Of a DNA stretch of 64,000 nucleotides, positions 54,624-64,000 are shown piece after piece. The DNA is from Gigaspora rosea (Eukaryota > Glomeromycota > Glomeromycetes > Diversisporales > Gigasporaceae). The position numbers and the translations under genes were made by a program. Position 1 is the first letter of the stretch, and each line of letters opens with the position of its first letter. The stretch covers positions 333,979-397,978 of the forward strand of contig QKWP01000214.1 in NCBI GenBank assembly GCA_003550325.1, in the 5' to 3' direction. The notes beneath the pieces are model-generated. The model did not search any database and was not told the DNA's origin. It was given only the letters and a program-made list of their open reading frames with translations.

Positions 54624-56085
54624 TTAATTAACTAATATTGAACTTTTTCTAGCGAAAAACCTATACAAATCTAATGAAGTTTTATTTTCATTTGCTTCTT
54701 TTTCAAAATCATCCAAAAGTTGTAAATATTGATCTTTAGAAATATTTAATGCATCCGGTAAAAATACAAAATCTTCCATGAATTTTCGTACACTTTTCAA
54801 CATCTGTATTAAAATAATAATAAGTATTTATACGTATTTACACGGAATAATTTATTTGAGTACAATATAGTTTGTTAATTACTCACAACAAAACCAAAGT
54901 ATCCTTTCCATTCACCTAATGGAGCATTTACTTTGTTATAACTAAAATCTGTCAATTCATCGTTTTGTTCAATAAATTTTGGTATTGAATTAAGAATATC
55001 AGGACTTATTCCATTTGCATTTAAAAATTGTTCTGATGCTATCAATAAAAAAAAAAAAAAAAAAAGTTATTTTAAGTTATTTAAATAAAATTCATAGTTA
55101 ATAATATATTAAAAAAAAAAAAAAAAAAAGTTTATCTAAGTTATTTAAGTAAAATTAATAAAAAAAGTATTTTTTTTTATCAATGTTAAAAAAAAAAGTT
55201 AAAAAAATAATAATACATACACACGTCATATATTTTTTTAAAAATCTTTCCACCATTTTTATACATTGGATCACCTTCTACTATTTCAATCCAACCATCA
55301 TATTTAAGAACTCTAACTATTTCATTAATTAATGTAGACCATTGAGATCCAGTAAATGCACCCCACATTCTACACATAAAAACAAAATCAAATGTATTTG
55401 AAGGAAATGGTATTCCTTGAATTACATTACATTCAATAAATCCAACATTCGGAGACCGTTGATTATCAGTTGGAAACATTTCTGGATTAAGGTCAATACC
55501 CACAAATGTTGAAGATGGATAATCTAATGCCATTTCTATTGTCCAATGACCTGCGCCACATCTTTATGTAAAAAAAAATAAATAAAAAAAATAATATTTA
55601 TAATTAATTTATGATACAAACTTTACGAATAAAAAAAAATAATAATAATTATATTATATATACTAGGGGTGTAGGCGAATTACCGTAACTTGCCGTAACT
55701 TTTACCGTAATATAATAAAATTACGGCAAGTTAACGGAAGTTACAGAAATTTCGCCTGCATCTCTAAACATATATCTCTATACATATATATATACCCAAT
55801 TTCAAGAACAGTAGCACCATCCAATAATTTTTTTTCTACTGGTGAAGAAAAATTTCCATCCCATAATTGTTTCCTCGTAAAATGTCCTAAAGCATCTCCT
55901 TGTATCGCTCGTTTATCACAAGGTAATATATAATTTGACTCTGGATCATTCAAAAATATTCTTCCATGATGAATTGAAAATTTTTCTAATATAGGAGGAT
56001 TTTTTTCATCTAAATTATTATCAGATTTCAAAAAACTTTCTATTTTTTTGGAATTTTTCAATCTAAATTTTGTATACTTTTCCAT
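54624..56085 (-). CDS. SAM-dependent methyltransferase, four exons, 320 aa
   Basis: Exons (minus strand): 56085-55796, 55561-55221, 55038-54887, 54803-54624. All three introns are GT-AG (GTATAT, GTATGT and GTGAGT donors), and the coding length of 963 bases stays in frame to a TAA. A class I methyltransferase fold is clear: motif I VLEIGCGAGHWTIEMA spans intron 1, followed by FVGIDLNPEMFP (acidic end of strand 2), NVGFIECNVIQGIPFPSNTF and DFVFMCRM (strand 4), and RVLKYDGWIEIVEGD (strand 5). The N-terminus (about 75 residues) and C-terminus (LYRFFARKSSILVN) are of the type seen in fungal methyltransferase families, in particular those expanded in arbuscular mycorrhizal fungi (from memory). Substrate unknown; probably soluble, as no signal or membrane segment is seen. 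ATG 56085 is the first in frame. Intron 1 holds a small inverted-repeat insertion. Confidence 0.9.
55664..55772. mobile_element. About 105-bp MITE in intron 1 of the methyltransferase gene
   Basis: TAGGGGTGTAGGCGAATTAC at the left faces TAGAGATGCAGGCGAAATTT (reverse complement) at the right, with TTGCCGTAACTT repeats between. It makes intron 1 (234 bp) longer than introns 2 and 3 (182 and 83 bp). The ends resemble hAT termini; a clear 8-bp TSD is not visible. Confidence 0.6.
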
Positions 56086-56089
56086 GTTT

Positions 56090-58710
56090 GAAAAAAATAT
56101 TTAAAAATTTTTTTTAATTTTTTTAATCGCTTTACTATTATTATAAAACTCTATACTAATGAAAAAAAAAAATGATTTTTTTTTTTATAATAGCAGTAAA
56201 CGGCAAATTTATACAAATAACGTTAATAGTAATGATTATTTTAAGACAAAAATAGTGTTATACATGTCGAAAGATAATTTATTATATACTAGCTGACATA
56301 ATTATTATATACGTATCAACGTATCATTATATATATATATATATTATATATATTATATATATATATGACACTTTTGTGCTTTTTTGTTCTTGAAGATCAA
56401 TTAATGTTAGGTTTATCACTATTTTCGGAACCCCGATGATTACAGCATATAGCAAGTAAAATCTCGCATACAGAATATATTAGTTGAACAAATCTTAAAC
56501 GTTAGCTACAAAATTTTATGAAGATCAGTTTTGTTTCTAATAAAGGAAATCATCTTTGTCTCGTGCTTAAAAATTTGGATACTTTTGTTTTATTTAAATC
56601 GATGTAAATCGGATAAATCTAATTATTTCTAATTAATCCCGGATTAAGCTTAAATTACACTGGTGCCATGGATTAAATTTATTAAATTTCTTTAGAAAAT
56701 TTGTATCAACAAATCTTTATTAGCATATCAAACGTCAAAGTATTAGAAATATTTATAATTTGTATAATTTTGTATAATTTCGTATAATTTTGTATAATTT
56801 GTATGTATTGGTGCGACAAATAATATTTAATATCGGAATTTCACGCAACGTGATAATTTCCCCAACGTCGAAACATTGAAAATCATAAAGCACATGACTG
56901 ATCGTACTGAATGATACAATGATAATGGTCCCTTGACAAGCCCCTACATAAAACCTGATAAATTTTGATAAATTTTGATAAATATTGATAAATTATAGAA
57001 TTATAACGAACATTATTGTACTGGTGATCTTTATAATTAATAATTAAAATATATTAGTTAATTAATAAAATGAAGCATTGATCAAAATTTATATGTTAAA
57101 ATTTTATAGTTAGAATGTTTTCAAATATGGTTAATTCCGTATAACATAAGATTTATAATGCAAAAATTATTTCCATTAATGATTTATTTTGGATTACTAA
57201 AGTGGTGTATCTTTTTTAATTCTTATTTTTAATGAACTGTTTGCGTTATTATAATTCTCCGCTAGGTTAAGTAAGATCTGAAAGTTATAAGTAAGTTCTG
57301 AAAGTTAATGGTAATATCAAACCCCTTCACATGAAAAAAAAAACTTTTGTTTAGTAAAACAAAGTTTCATAACAATAATTTTTAATTTTTTTTTTTGTCT
57401 TACAACTTGGTTACAACTTTTGGTTACAACTTTGTTGTAAATCGATTTTCATGTAAAATTTTTCTTTTAAAATAGTAAATAGTATATACAATTATACAAT
57501 TTAAAAAAACTTTTCTAAAAATATCAAAACAAAACTTGTAAAAGATAATCGTATATTGCTATAGATATTACATAAACGGTAACGTAATTCGCCTTATACT
57601 TTTTTACTGTTGTGTACATAGCTATCGTCATGTGCATTTGGTTTATTCAAATAGTCGACCCGATTAAGTCTTCGTTCATGTCATTAAAGGGTAAATGCAG
57701 GGTATATTTTATTTGTCAGTGCATATAATTTATTACGTAACATCACATATGAGTAGTGATCGTGCGTACTACACTATAAACGGATAGTATTAGGTTACCC
57801 GGATTTCGTGAATTTGATCAACATATTAACGTTAAATTAAGGTACTGGTCATATTAATGAATGCCAAGACAATATCGATATCAATCTAGGATTCAGGATG
57901 AGCCACGTTGGTCAGAACTGCCCCTTTACTTATAGTTCACATAACTAGTTATCAGTTCACCCGGTCGGTAAATAATTTATACGTATTACGGGTATTACGG
58001 GTATTACGGGTCTTACGTATAATCTTCTAAAGTTTATTCGCACGGTCTATGTAAAAATCTTATAATTTCACTTATCTTTGCAATTAAGTTATTTTTTATA
58101 AAGTGCAAACCCGAATTACGTTTTTGCTAATGTAGAAATATTATGCTAATTAAATTTTTCTATGTTGGCTATTTTTTTTAAAAATTGTTGAAGACACCCC
58201 ATATTGGTATATACAGCAGATATAGTCGCTGGGCGAAACCTAGAGGCTTCACTTTAATGAAACGCAAAACTTAGTTTTAAAATTACGAAACAGACGAAAG
58301 ATAACAAAATTAATGAAAGGTGATATACTGTACTGAACAATGGATTAAATTATAAATAAATAAATAAATAAATAACTATATAGATTTAAACTTTGAAATT
58401 TATTAAAATTAAGAAATATACTGATATACTGGTAAAAATTATTTAAGCTTAAAGTTATTTAGTATTTTCATAATAAATTATCTTAATTTCTATTACGTGC
58501 TTTGATTTAATAATTGCATTACAAACTATTTTCAAATTATTTTAAAAATTTATTTACATTCTTTTTTTACATAATTATTTTAATTTATTCAAGTATCATT
58601 AAGTTATTTAAGTTATAACTTTAGGCAATCCATGGCTTTTCTAAATCTGACCAGAGCTATAAGTAATCGGCTTTATTACACCATCAAAATTAACAGATTT
58701 GTTAAGCATT
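56090..58710. other. Intergenic DNA upstream of the methyltransferase gene
   Basis: No gene recognised. Simple repeats: a (TA)n-rich stretch at 56325-56370, five to six units of TTTGTATAATTT at 56750-56805, four units of TTTTGATAAA at 56955-56998, three units of TATTACGGG at 57985-58012 and (AATA)n at 58345-58372. The first 250 bases upstream of the ATG should hold the promoter, but no definite element can be named. Confidence 0.5.
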
Positions 58711-58714
58711 GCTT

Positions 58715-58830
58715 GACTAGTACCCGGCAAAATCAATCAATACTTAGTTTTGTCAATCTTAAAAAGCGGACTTTAAAATCGTTGAATATAAAATCTACTT
58801 TTGTAAACTAACATTAATTTTTTTAAAATT
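58715..58830. mobile_element. Half-copy of the 51487-51686 hAT-like MITE
   Basis: CTAGTACCCGGCAAAATCAA, then TTTTGTCAATCTTAAAAAGCGG and AAATCTACTTTTGTAAACTA match one arm and the middle of the MITE at 51487-51686; the other arm is missing. Confidence 0.7.
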
Positions 58831-58922
58831 AACTGAAATATGTTTGGTATTGTATAACAAACAATTAAAATAATAAACAAAATATTCTTAATTAATAATT
58901 TGTTAGAAAATATTTCTAAATA

Positions 58923-59561
58923 CCGTATTCCTCCGAAAATAAGCACCCCCGAATATAAGCACCCCAAATTATGTAATACCCGAAAATAAGAACCCCAATT
59001 TTTTATAAGCACGAATGAGCATACACTTGAATTAACCACAAATACACTATAATACTATTTTTTCGAATTCTCGGTTTTGATTTTGAAATGTTTCCTTGCT
59101 TTGATTTAGAAGCGATGGCTTTATTTTTTGGTCGGCCCATACTATGGTAATAATGTTGATTCAATCAGTTTTTTTTTTAATCTAAATACAGTAAAATCTG
59201 GAGTACACGAAGTGACAAGATACTATTTATATGTACATGTGATGTAAACATACACGTGTTTTTTAATTTTTCACTATGTGAAAAATTGCATCACGCGTCC
59301 GGATTTTAAGGTAATCATACATAATCGAACAGGTTTAATCATCATTATGGAAGTTGATTGAAGTGAGATAATACAATAAAAGACAATTATAAAGGACAAT
59401 CAAATGACTATCACGATAAGCACGATAGCTATATCGACTTCCAGTATAGCAGGAGTGAACAAGTTTTTGTTTTTTGTATCCAAATTGTTTAATTATTTGA
59501 AGTACCCGAAAATAAGCACCCCTATAGTAAAAAGGGGGTGCTTATTTTCGGAGGAATACAG
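58923..59561. mobile_element. 639-bp TA-flanked TIR element (AAAATAAGC family)
   Basis: Ends CCGTATTCCTCCGAAAATAA and CTGTATTCCTCCGAAAATAA (reverse complement), both followed by GCACCCCC: a 28-bp inverted repeat with one mismatch. TA flanks at 58921-58922 and 59562-59563. Each end has a second, inner copy of the CCCGAAAATAAG motif (about 58979 and 59507). No ORF with a domain; the frames 58773-59039 and 59404-59601 cross the ends and are not genes. Confidence 0.9.
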
Positions 59562-59563
59562 TA

Positions 59564-60670
59564 TTAATTTTTTTTTTGAATTAAACTACACACTTATATA
59601 AAAGCCTTTAAAAATAAAAAAATTTTTTGTAATGACTTTGAATATAAATTATTAAATATATTTAATTGCTAACTCAAATAAGATTAAAATAATTTACTAA
59701 AATTTAGTAATAGTTACTACAGTATAATTAAATAGTTAATATAGCACATAATTTTTTAGTTTTTATTCTTATAATATATAATAATTTCAAATTAATATAA
59801 CAAATCAAATTAATGCTCAAATTAAAAGAGTTAATAATAACTTATGAAATATAACTCAGAAGTACCTTTTTTAATAAATTTAATAATGAACCTGTTTGGC
59901 TAGTTTTATTTGTTAAACCAATTAAATTCTTTATTAAATTCATTAAGAAAGGTAAAATGCTCTAAATTATATAGTAATTTAATATAATTTAAAATATTTT
60001 GGTTTAAAAATAAATGCATATCTCAAACTCTGCAATGTACTTATATACCATACTTTAATTCGATTAGCTAAATTTGTAGATTATTATTTTTAAAAAATAA
60101 CCAAATTATTGTTAAAACTTTTAAATTAGAATTATTTTAGCAACTCTTAAATTTTTTGTATTTATATACAAAAATTTGTGTTAAACAAGTTTATTTAGTA
60201 GAAGTAAAAAGGTTATCTTGCAATTTTCATTTTTTTAACTCATTTTTTAAAGATTTTTTTAAAATTTTATTAAGACAATCTTTTTAATTTAACTAAGTAA
60301 ACTTGTTTAGCACTAAATTTTGTATATAAATACAAAAAATTTTATAATCTAAGAATTTTAACAAAAATTGTTTATTTTTTCAAAAATAATAATCTGCAAA
60401 TTTAGCCAATCAAATTAGAGTGCAAAATATATAAGCATATACACCTATATGAAGTATATTAAACTTTTAGTTTAATATAAAATTTAATTGTTTAGTACTA
60501 GAGTTAATAAGGTATAAATTTTTTAAAAATTTTATTAAATAAATTAATAAATTAAATATTAGAGAATATTGTTGTAGTGCTATAGCATTATAGTGCTATA
60601 GCACTATGATGTGACCCTTATCATATAATAAAATAGTTTAATAAATTAATTTTATTTTGAAAAAATATAT
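59564..60670. other. AT-rich intergenic DNA
   Basis: A small hairpin with repeated GTGCTATAGCA words lies at 60575-60605. A loose inverted repeat (GTAGATTATTATTTTTAAAA near 60077 and TTTTTCAAAAATAATAATCT near 60378, then AAATTTAGCCAATCAAATTA) suggests an old foldback element at about 60050-60425. No gene. Confidence 0.45.
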
Positions 60671-60992
60671 TTGTTGCTGGCAGTTACAGTCACCAGGGCA
60701 TGATTAACTAATTAGTTTGTATATTATTATAACCAAAACAAAAACAAAGTATTGAACTTACTATTGTTAGAGTTGGGGTTAGAGCCATAGTTAAGGTTTG
60801 AGTAGAATGTAGTATATAGTAAAATTTTGCAAAGAATTTTTTTTTTATATAAAAAAAGTAGTTTTAGAGACAAAATTTTAAGCTAGAAGTGATTTTTAAA
60901 AAAATTAAAGTTTTTACATTTTTCATATTATACATAATCCTTTAATCTAATTGGTCAATTACAATTTAGTAACTGTCACTAGCACTATATTG
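60671..60992 (-). mobile_element. Dispersed MITE-like repeat with CCCTAA-type motifs, uninterrupted copy
   Basis: In reverse complement it follows the same order as 8121-9150 without the SINE: CTAGTGACAGTTAC, GGATTATGTATAATAT, AAAATTCTTTGCAAAATTTT, CTAACCCCAACTCTAAC and GTGACTGTAACTGCCAGC at the end. The terminal GCTxG...CAGTTAC words are inverted relative to one another. Confidence 0.55.
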
Positions 60993-62058
60993 CTATCTTT
61001 GTATTTATAAAAATAATAAATTTCTGTTTACAAAATTGATTATACATGTTTTATATTTACTAATTTTTTTTCTTTATTTGTTATAGTATCATTACATTAT
61101 TGGTATTGCTAGTATTATAATTGTTATCTTTTTATTTTTGCTAAGCTGTATCATAAGTACTATAGTTAATATTGTGATTGCTGTCATTTATTATATTAGT
61201 TTGCTAGTTTTATATCATTTATGTTTATTTTTGCAGGTATAGGCCATTGGTTTTAGTAATACTTTTAATTTTCTTGTATTGTTGTTTTACTAATAAATTA
61301 AGTAGTAGTTTGCTTTGTTTGTTTGGAACTTTGCTTTTACTATTGCTAGTGCTTTGCTTTAGCTCTTTTGTTGCTTTTACTAGTGTTTAATTTGCTGTTA
61401 CTTTGCTTTTCTGATACTTTGCTTTTGCTTTTTTGCTAAAGCTTTTTGGTATTGCATTGTGTTATTGTATTGTTTAGACAAGTATTGTTTTTTTTACCTA
61501 TGCTACTTCATTTTACTTACCAATTTCTTTTTTATAGTGTTCTATATTATATTGTTAATTATTCCTATTTTGTTATTTGTAGGTGTAGTTATCTAATTTT
61601 AATACTATTGTATACTAGTGTCATTAACTAAGGTTGCTAATTGGCATTGTTTCTGGCATTTTTGCTATATTTTGAATCAATATTAGCAGCAGGTTTTCTA
61701 GGTAATAGGTTCTTTGAAGTGAATAAATTAGAGTTAGCTAGTTTACTAAGATAATATAATTTTGTAAGATTAGATTGGTATAGGGTTAGAAGTTGAGTTC
61801 ATAGTTGGATTAGAGTAGGATATGCAATAAAGGTAGATTTAGTTTAGTATATATAGATAATATTTTATGTAAACATCTTATAGTATATTACTCTATAAAA
61901 TATATTTATTCTAAAATCGTGAATTTTTAATAAAGTTTGTAAAGATATAAAAAAATAAGTTTTTTGATTAAAAATTATCATATAAAAATGTATATATCCA
62001 ATAAACATCTTTTAAATCTTCAAAACAAGTCAAATTTCTGAACAAAAAAAAAAGAATA
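60993..62058. other. AT-rich intergenic DNA with TTTGCTTT words
   Basis: 61300-61445 is a degenerate TTTGCTTTT-type repeat. 61750-61870 has weak similarity to the TTAGGG/CCCTAA-like repeat in reverse orientation. The frame 61446-61631 is low-complexity. No gene. Confidence 0.4.
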
Positions 62059-62335
62059 AGATGTACCAGTAGTAACCTAGTAAGGGGTCTGGTTATTACC
62101 CCTTCAAGTAGCAGGTCTAGAATTTGAACTTTATAGATAATGCTTTTAAAAAATTAGAAACCTGTGTTCAGTAATAATCATTTGTTAATTGGTTAGGTCT
62201 AGAACCTGTAATCTTGGTAATATTATTTTGTATAAGAGCTTTGGCACATAATGCCAAGAAACCAAAATAATCAAAACCTGTTTGGAAAGACCCAAGTAAG
62301 AAGTAACAAAAACTTTTAATGGTGCTATATAAAGG
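62059..62335 (+). mobile_element. Old, decayed copy of the tRNA-derived SINE
   Basis: Order and spacing follow the SINE at 8325: a head of the form ...AGTAAGGGGTCTGGTTATTACCCC...GCAGGTCTAGAATTTGAA (the B box is lost), then GGTCTAGAACCTGTAATCTT against GGCGCTAAACCTGTAACCTT and CTGTTTGGAAAGACCCAAGT against CATTTGGCAAGACCCGAGTT. Almost all CpGs of the young copy are TpG or CpA here. The overlapping frames 62168-62401 and 62185-62376 are not genes. Confidence 0.65.
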
Positions 62336-62679
62336 CCAAATTTGAAAACAGAAACTGAGATTGAAAAATTGAACAATAATAAGATCCCATGGAGAATGCA
62401 CTAATCCAACTGATGATTTTGAGAAATTAGAATCTGAAAATAGAGTTCTAGCAAGTAACTTGGCATAACCAACCAGAGTTAGAAGCAGACTATTGTTAGG
62501 GGCTACTCTTCAGTGAATACCAGGAAGAGTCAGGCCTTGCTGACTCTGAGTCTTTGGAATTGGAAGTTATCTGAAAACAGGTAATGCAACAAAGAATAGC
62601 TAAGAGGATTTAAAACTAAAAAATTAGTATATCTGGATTAGAGAAAAAGGACATATGTTAAGGAATTATATATCAAAAT

Positions 62680-62765
62680 AAGATGAGCCTAGGTACCTAG
62701 AGCTAGAGTTAAGAAATTATAAGACAAGCCTAGGTACTTAGAGCTAAAGCTAGGGTCAAACCTTC
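62680..62765 (+). repeat. About 42-bp tandem duplication
   Basis: AGCCTAGGTACCTAGAGCTA (62686 on) and AGCCTAGGTACTTAGAGCTA (62728 on) head two successive units of about 42 bp. Confidence 0.7.
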
Positions 62766-62769
62766 TGAA

Positions 62770-64000
62770 TTATTAGTTAAAAGCAAGAAAGAGACCGATA
62801 AAGGGTCTGTGAAAAGATAGAAGCTTGATTGTAGGTATTAGGGTAAACATGAACTTTATAAGGGCAAAGGATATATGTAGTTCAGTTAACTGGGCTTGCT
62901 AGTACATGGGTCAAGCTATGGTGTAATATCTCTAAAGGCCTAATCTAGAAACTTGTAAAACATGAAAGAAATTAGAGAGTTCTTATACCTATCCACTTAA
63001 TAATACTGAGGTGAAATATCCGTAATTAGATTAGCTAAGATGTAGCTAATTACCAACTTGAATAGTCCCTATAAGGTAGCAGTACAGGATAAGTATAGTT
63101 GAATAGAAGAGGTCTTATAGAGTAAGAACATGATGTAAATCCTTAACTACAAATATAATATACCAATTCTCAATAAAGTCTGCTATACAGTAGCAATTTA
63201 GAAAAAAAAATAATTAATTACAATTGCAAGAGATTTTTTTTTCCTCTTAGATGAGACTCGCCAAATATGACCTTTTTGATTTATTATACTCAAAAAAAAA
63301 GTACAAATACCCGAAGAACAAAGAATAAACAATACTGGTATTATCTGATTTAGACAACTAAACCATATGCAAATCGCTATATGGGATCTTAGGAGACACC
63401 AACTAGCCATCAGCCTCGCTCCACTATACAAGGGCATTCACCAAAGAAATATTCTTGAAAGTAGTAAAAACTAAAGGGCAAAATACAAAAAAAGGGGTAA
63501 AAAGAAAATAAAAAAAAACAAAACAAGAAAACAAATAATAGAAAAAAGAAAAAGAAAAAGCAAGGCATCAGGTCAATTAAGACCTGGCACCAAGGTGAAC
63601 TATTTTAAAAATTACATGATACTAAGAAAAGTAGCTCTACTCAAATTATCATATTGTTATCCTATATCCACTTCTTCAAAGATATTAGGTAACTAGAGCG
63701 ATCTTAGACAGTGACACTTTGTGTAACCTCACTTTGTTACTGTGATATATCTAAGTCGGAAGGCGTTTTTAAGAAAGCTTAACAAAGAAGATTTAAGGCA
63801 ATTTGCAATTACGAAAGAGGCTACAATTAAAAGTATATGAGGATACTAATAACTGTTTGATTTGTGTAGTTAATAGTTGTTTTTATTATTGAAAGAGTAT
63901 GAAGACTCGATGTTGAACTTGGGGTCCACATCGGCCGCTTTTATACATTTTTGTTTTTCACAAATGTAACGGACTATATCTATTACATGTGCAATAAATG
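62770..64000. other. Less AT-rich intergenic DNA, unidentified
   Basis: Sequence quality differs from the flanking AT-rich DNA, with longer non-repetitive stretches. A minus-strand frame at 63198-63437 (79 aa, hydrophobic, Cys- and Trp-rich) has an irregular composition and no recognisable domain; I do not call it. 63480-63560 is A-rich. The last 300 bases hold no feature I can name. Confidence 0.35.

Noticed and set aside
63198-63437. 79-aa hydrophobic minus-strand frame
   Set aside because: No domain, no start context and no supporting neighbour; composition is not convincing.

Overview
The window is very AT-rich eukaryotic DNA with only one convincing intact host gene and a great deal of transposable-element debris. 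The gene is a four-exon SAM-dependent methyltransferase on the minus strand (54624-56085) with short GT-AG introns. Together with short TTAGGG/CCCTAA-like tracts, a LINE with an APE-type endonuclease and RNase H, a chromodomain Ty3/Gypsy element, Tc1/mariner, hAT-, MULE- and Harbinger-like elements, it suggests a filamentous fungus. My best guess is an arbuscular mycorrhizal (Glomeromycotina) genome. That is inference from style and composition; no marker gene is present.

Layout. 1-9.2 kb: foldback and terminal-inverted-repeat (TIR) elements nested in each other, plus a full tRNA-headed SINE with a 16-bp target-site duplication (TSD). 9.4-11.0 kb: a TA-flanked element carrying two minisatellites. 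12.5-15.8 kb: a foldback element split by a composite insertion. 16.06-17.73 kb: an element made of eight long hairpins spaced about 200 bp apart, with a 9-bp TSD. 18.6-19.4 kb: unidentified coding relics. 19.98-27.1 kb: a decayed LINE on the minus strand, interrupted by a hAT-like MITE. 27.8-33.2 kb: tandem repeats and several TIR elements.

33.43-44.14 kb is the most elaborate structure. It is a 10.7-kb inverted-repeat element with a 9-bp TSD and arms built of tandem repeats. A complete but dead Gypsy retrotransposon (5-bp TSD) and a dead Tc1-like transposon (TA TSD) have inserted into it. The Gypsy element in turn carries the same hAT-like MITE that sits in the LINE. 44-54 kb: hAT-like MITEs, a near-perfect 184-bp palindrome and a 1.86-kb hAT-like element containing coding-like sequence. 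54.4-56.1 kb: the methyltransferase gene, with a MITE in intron 1 and another just beyond its stop codon. 56-64 kb: AT-rich intergenic DNA with one good TIR element and an old copy of the SINE.

Functionally, only the methyltransferase looks able to make a product. The autonomous elements carry changes at catalytic codons, and most of those I could read are G-to-A at TpG or C-to-T at CpA. All boundaries were read by eye from the sequence, so positions may be off by a few bases.
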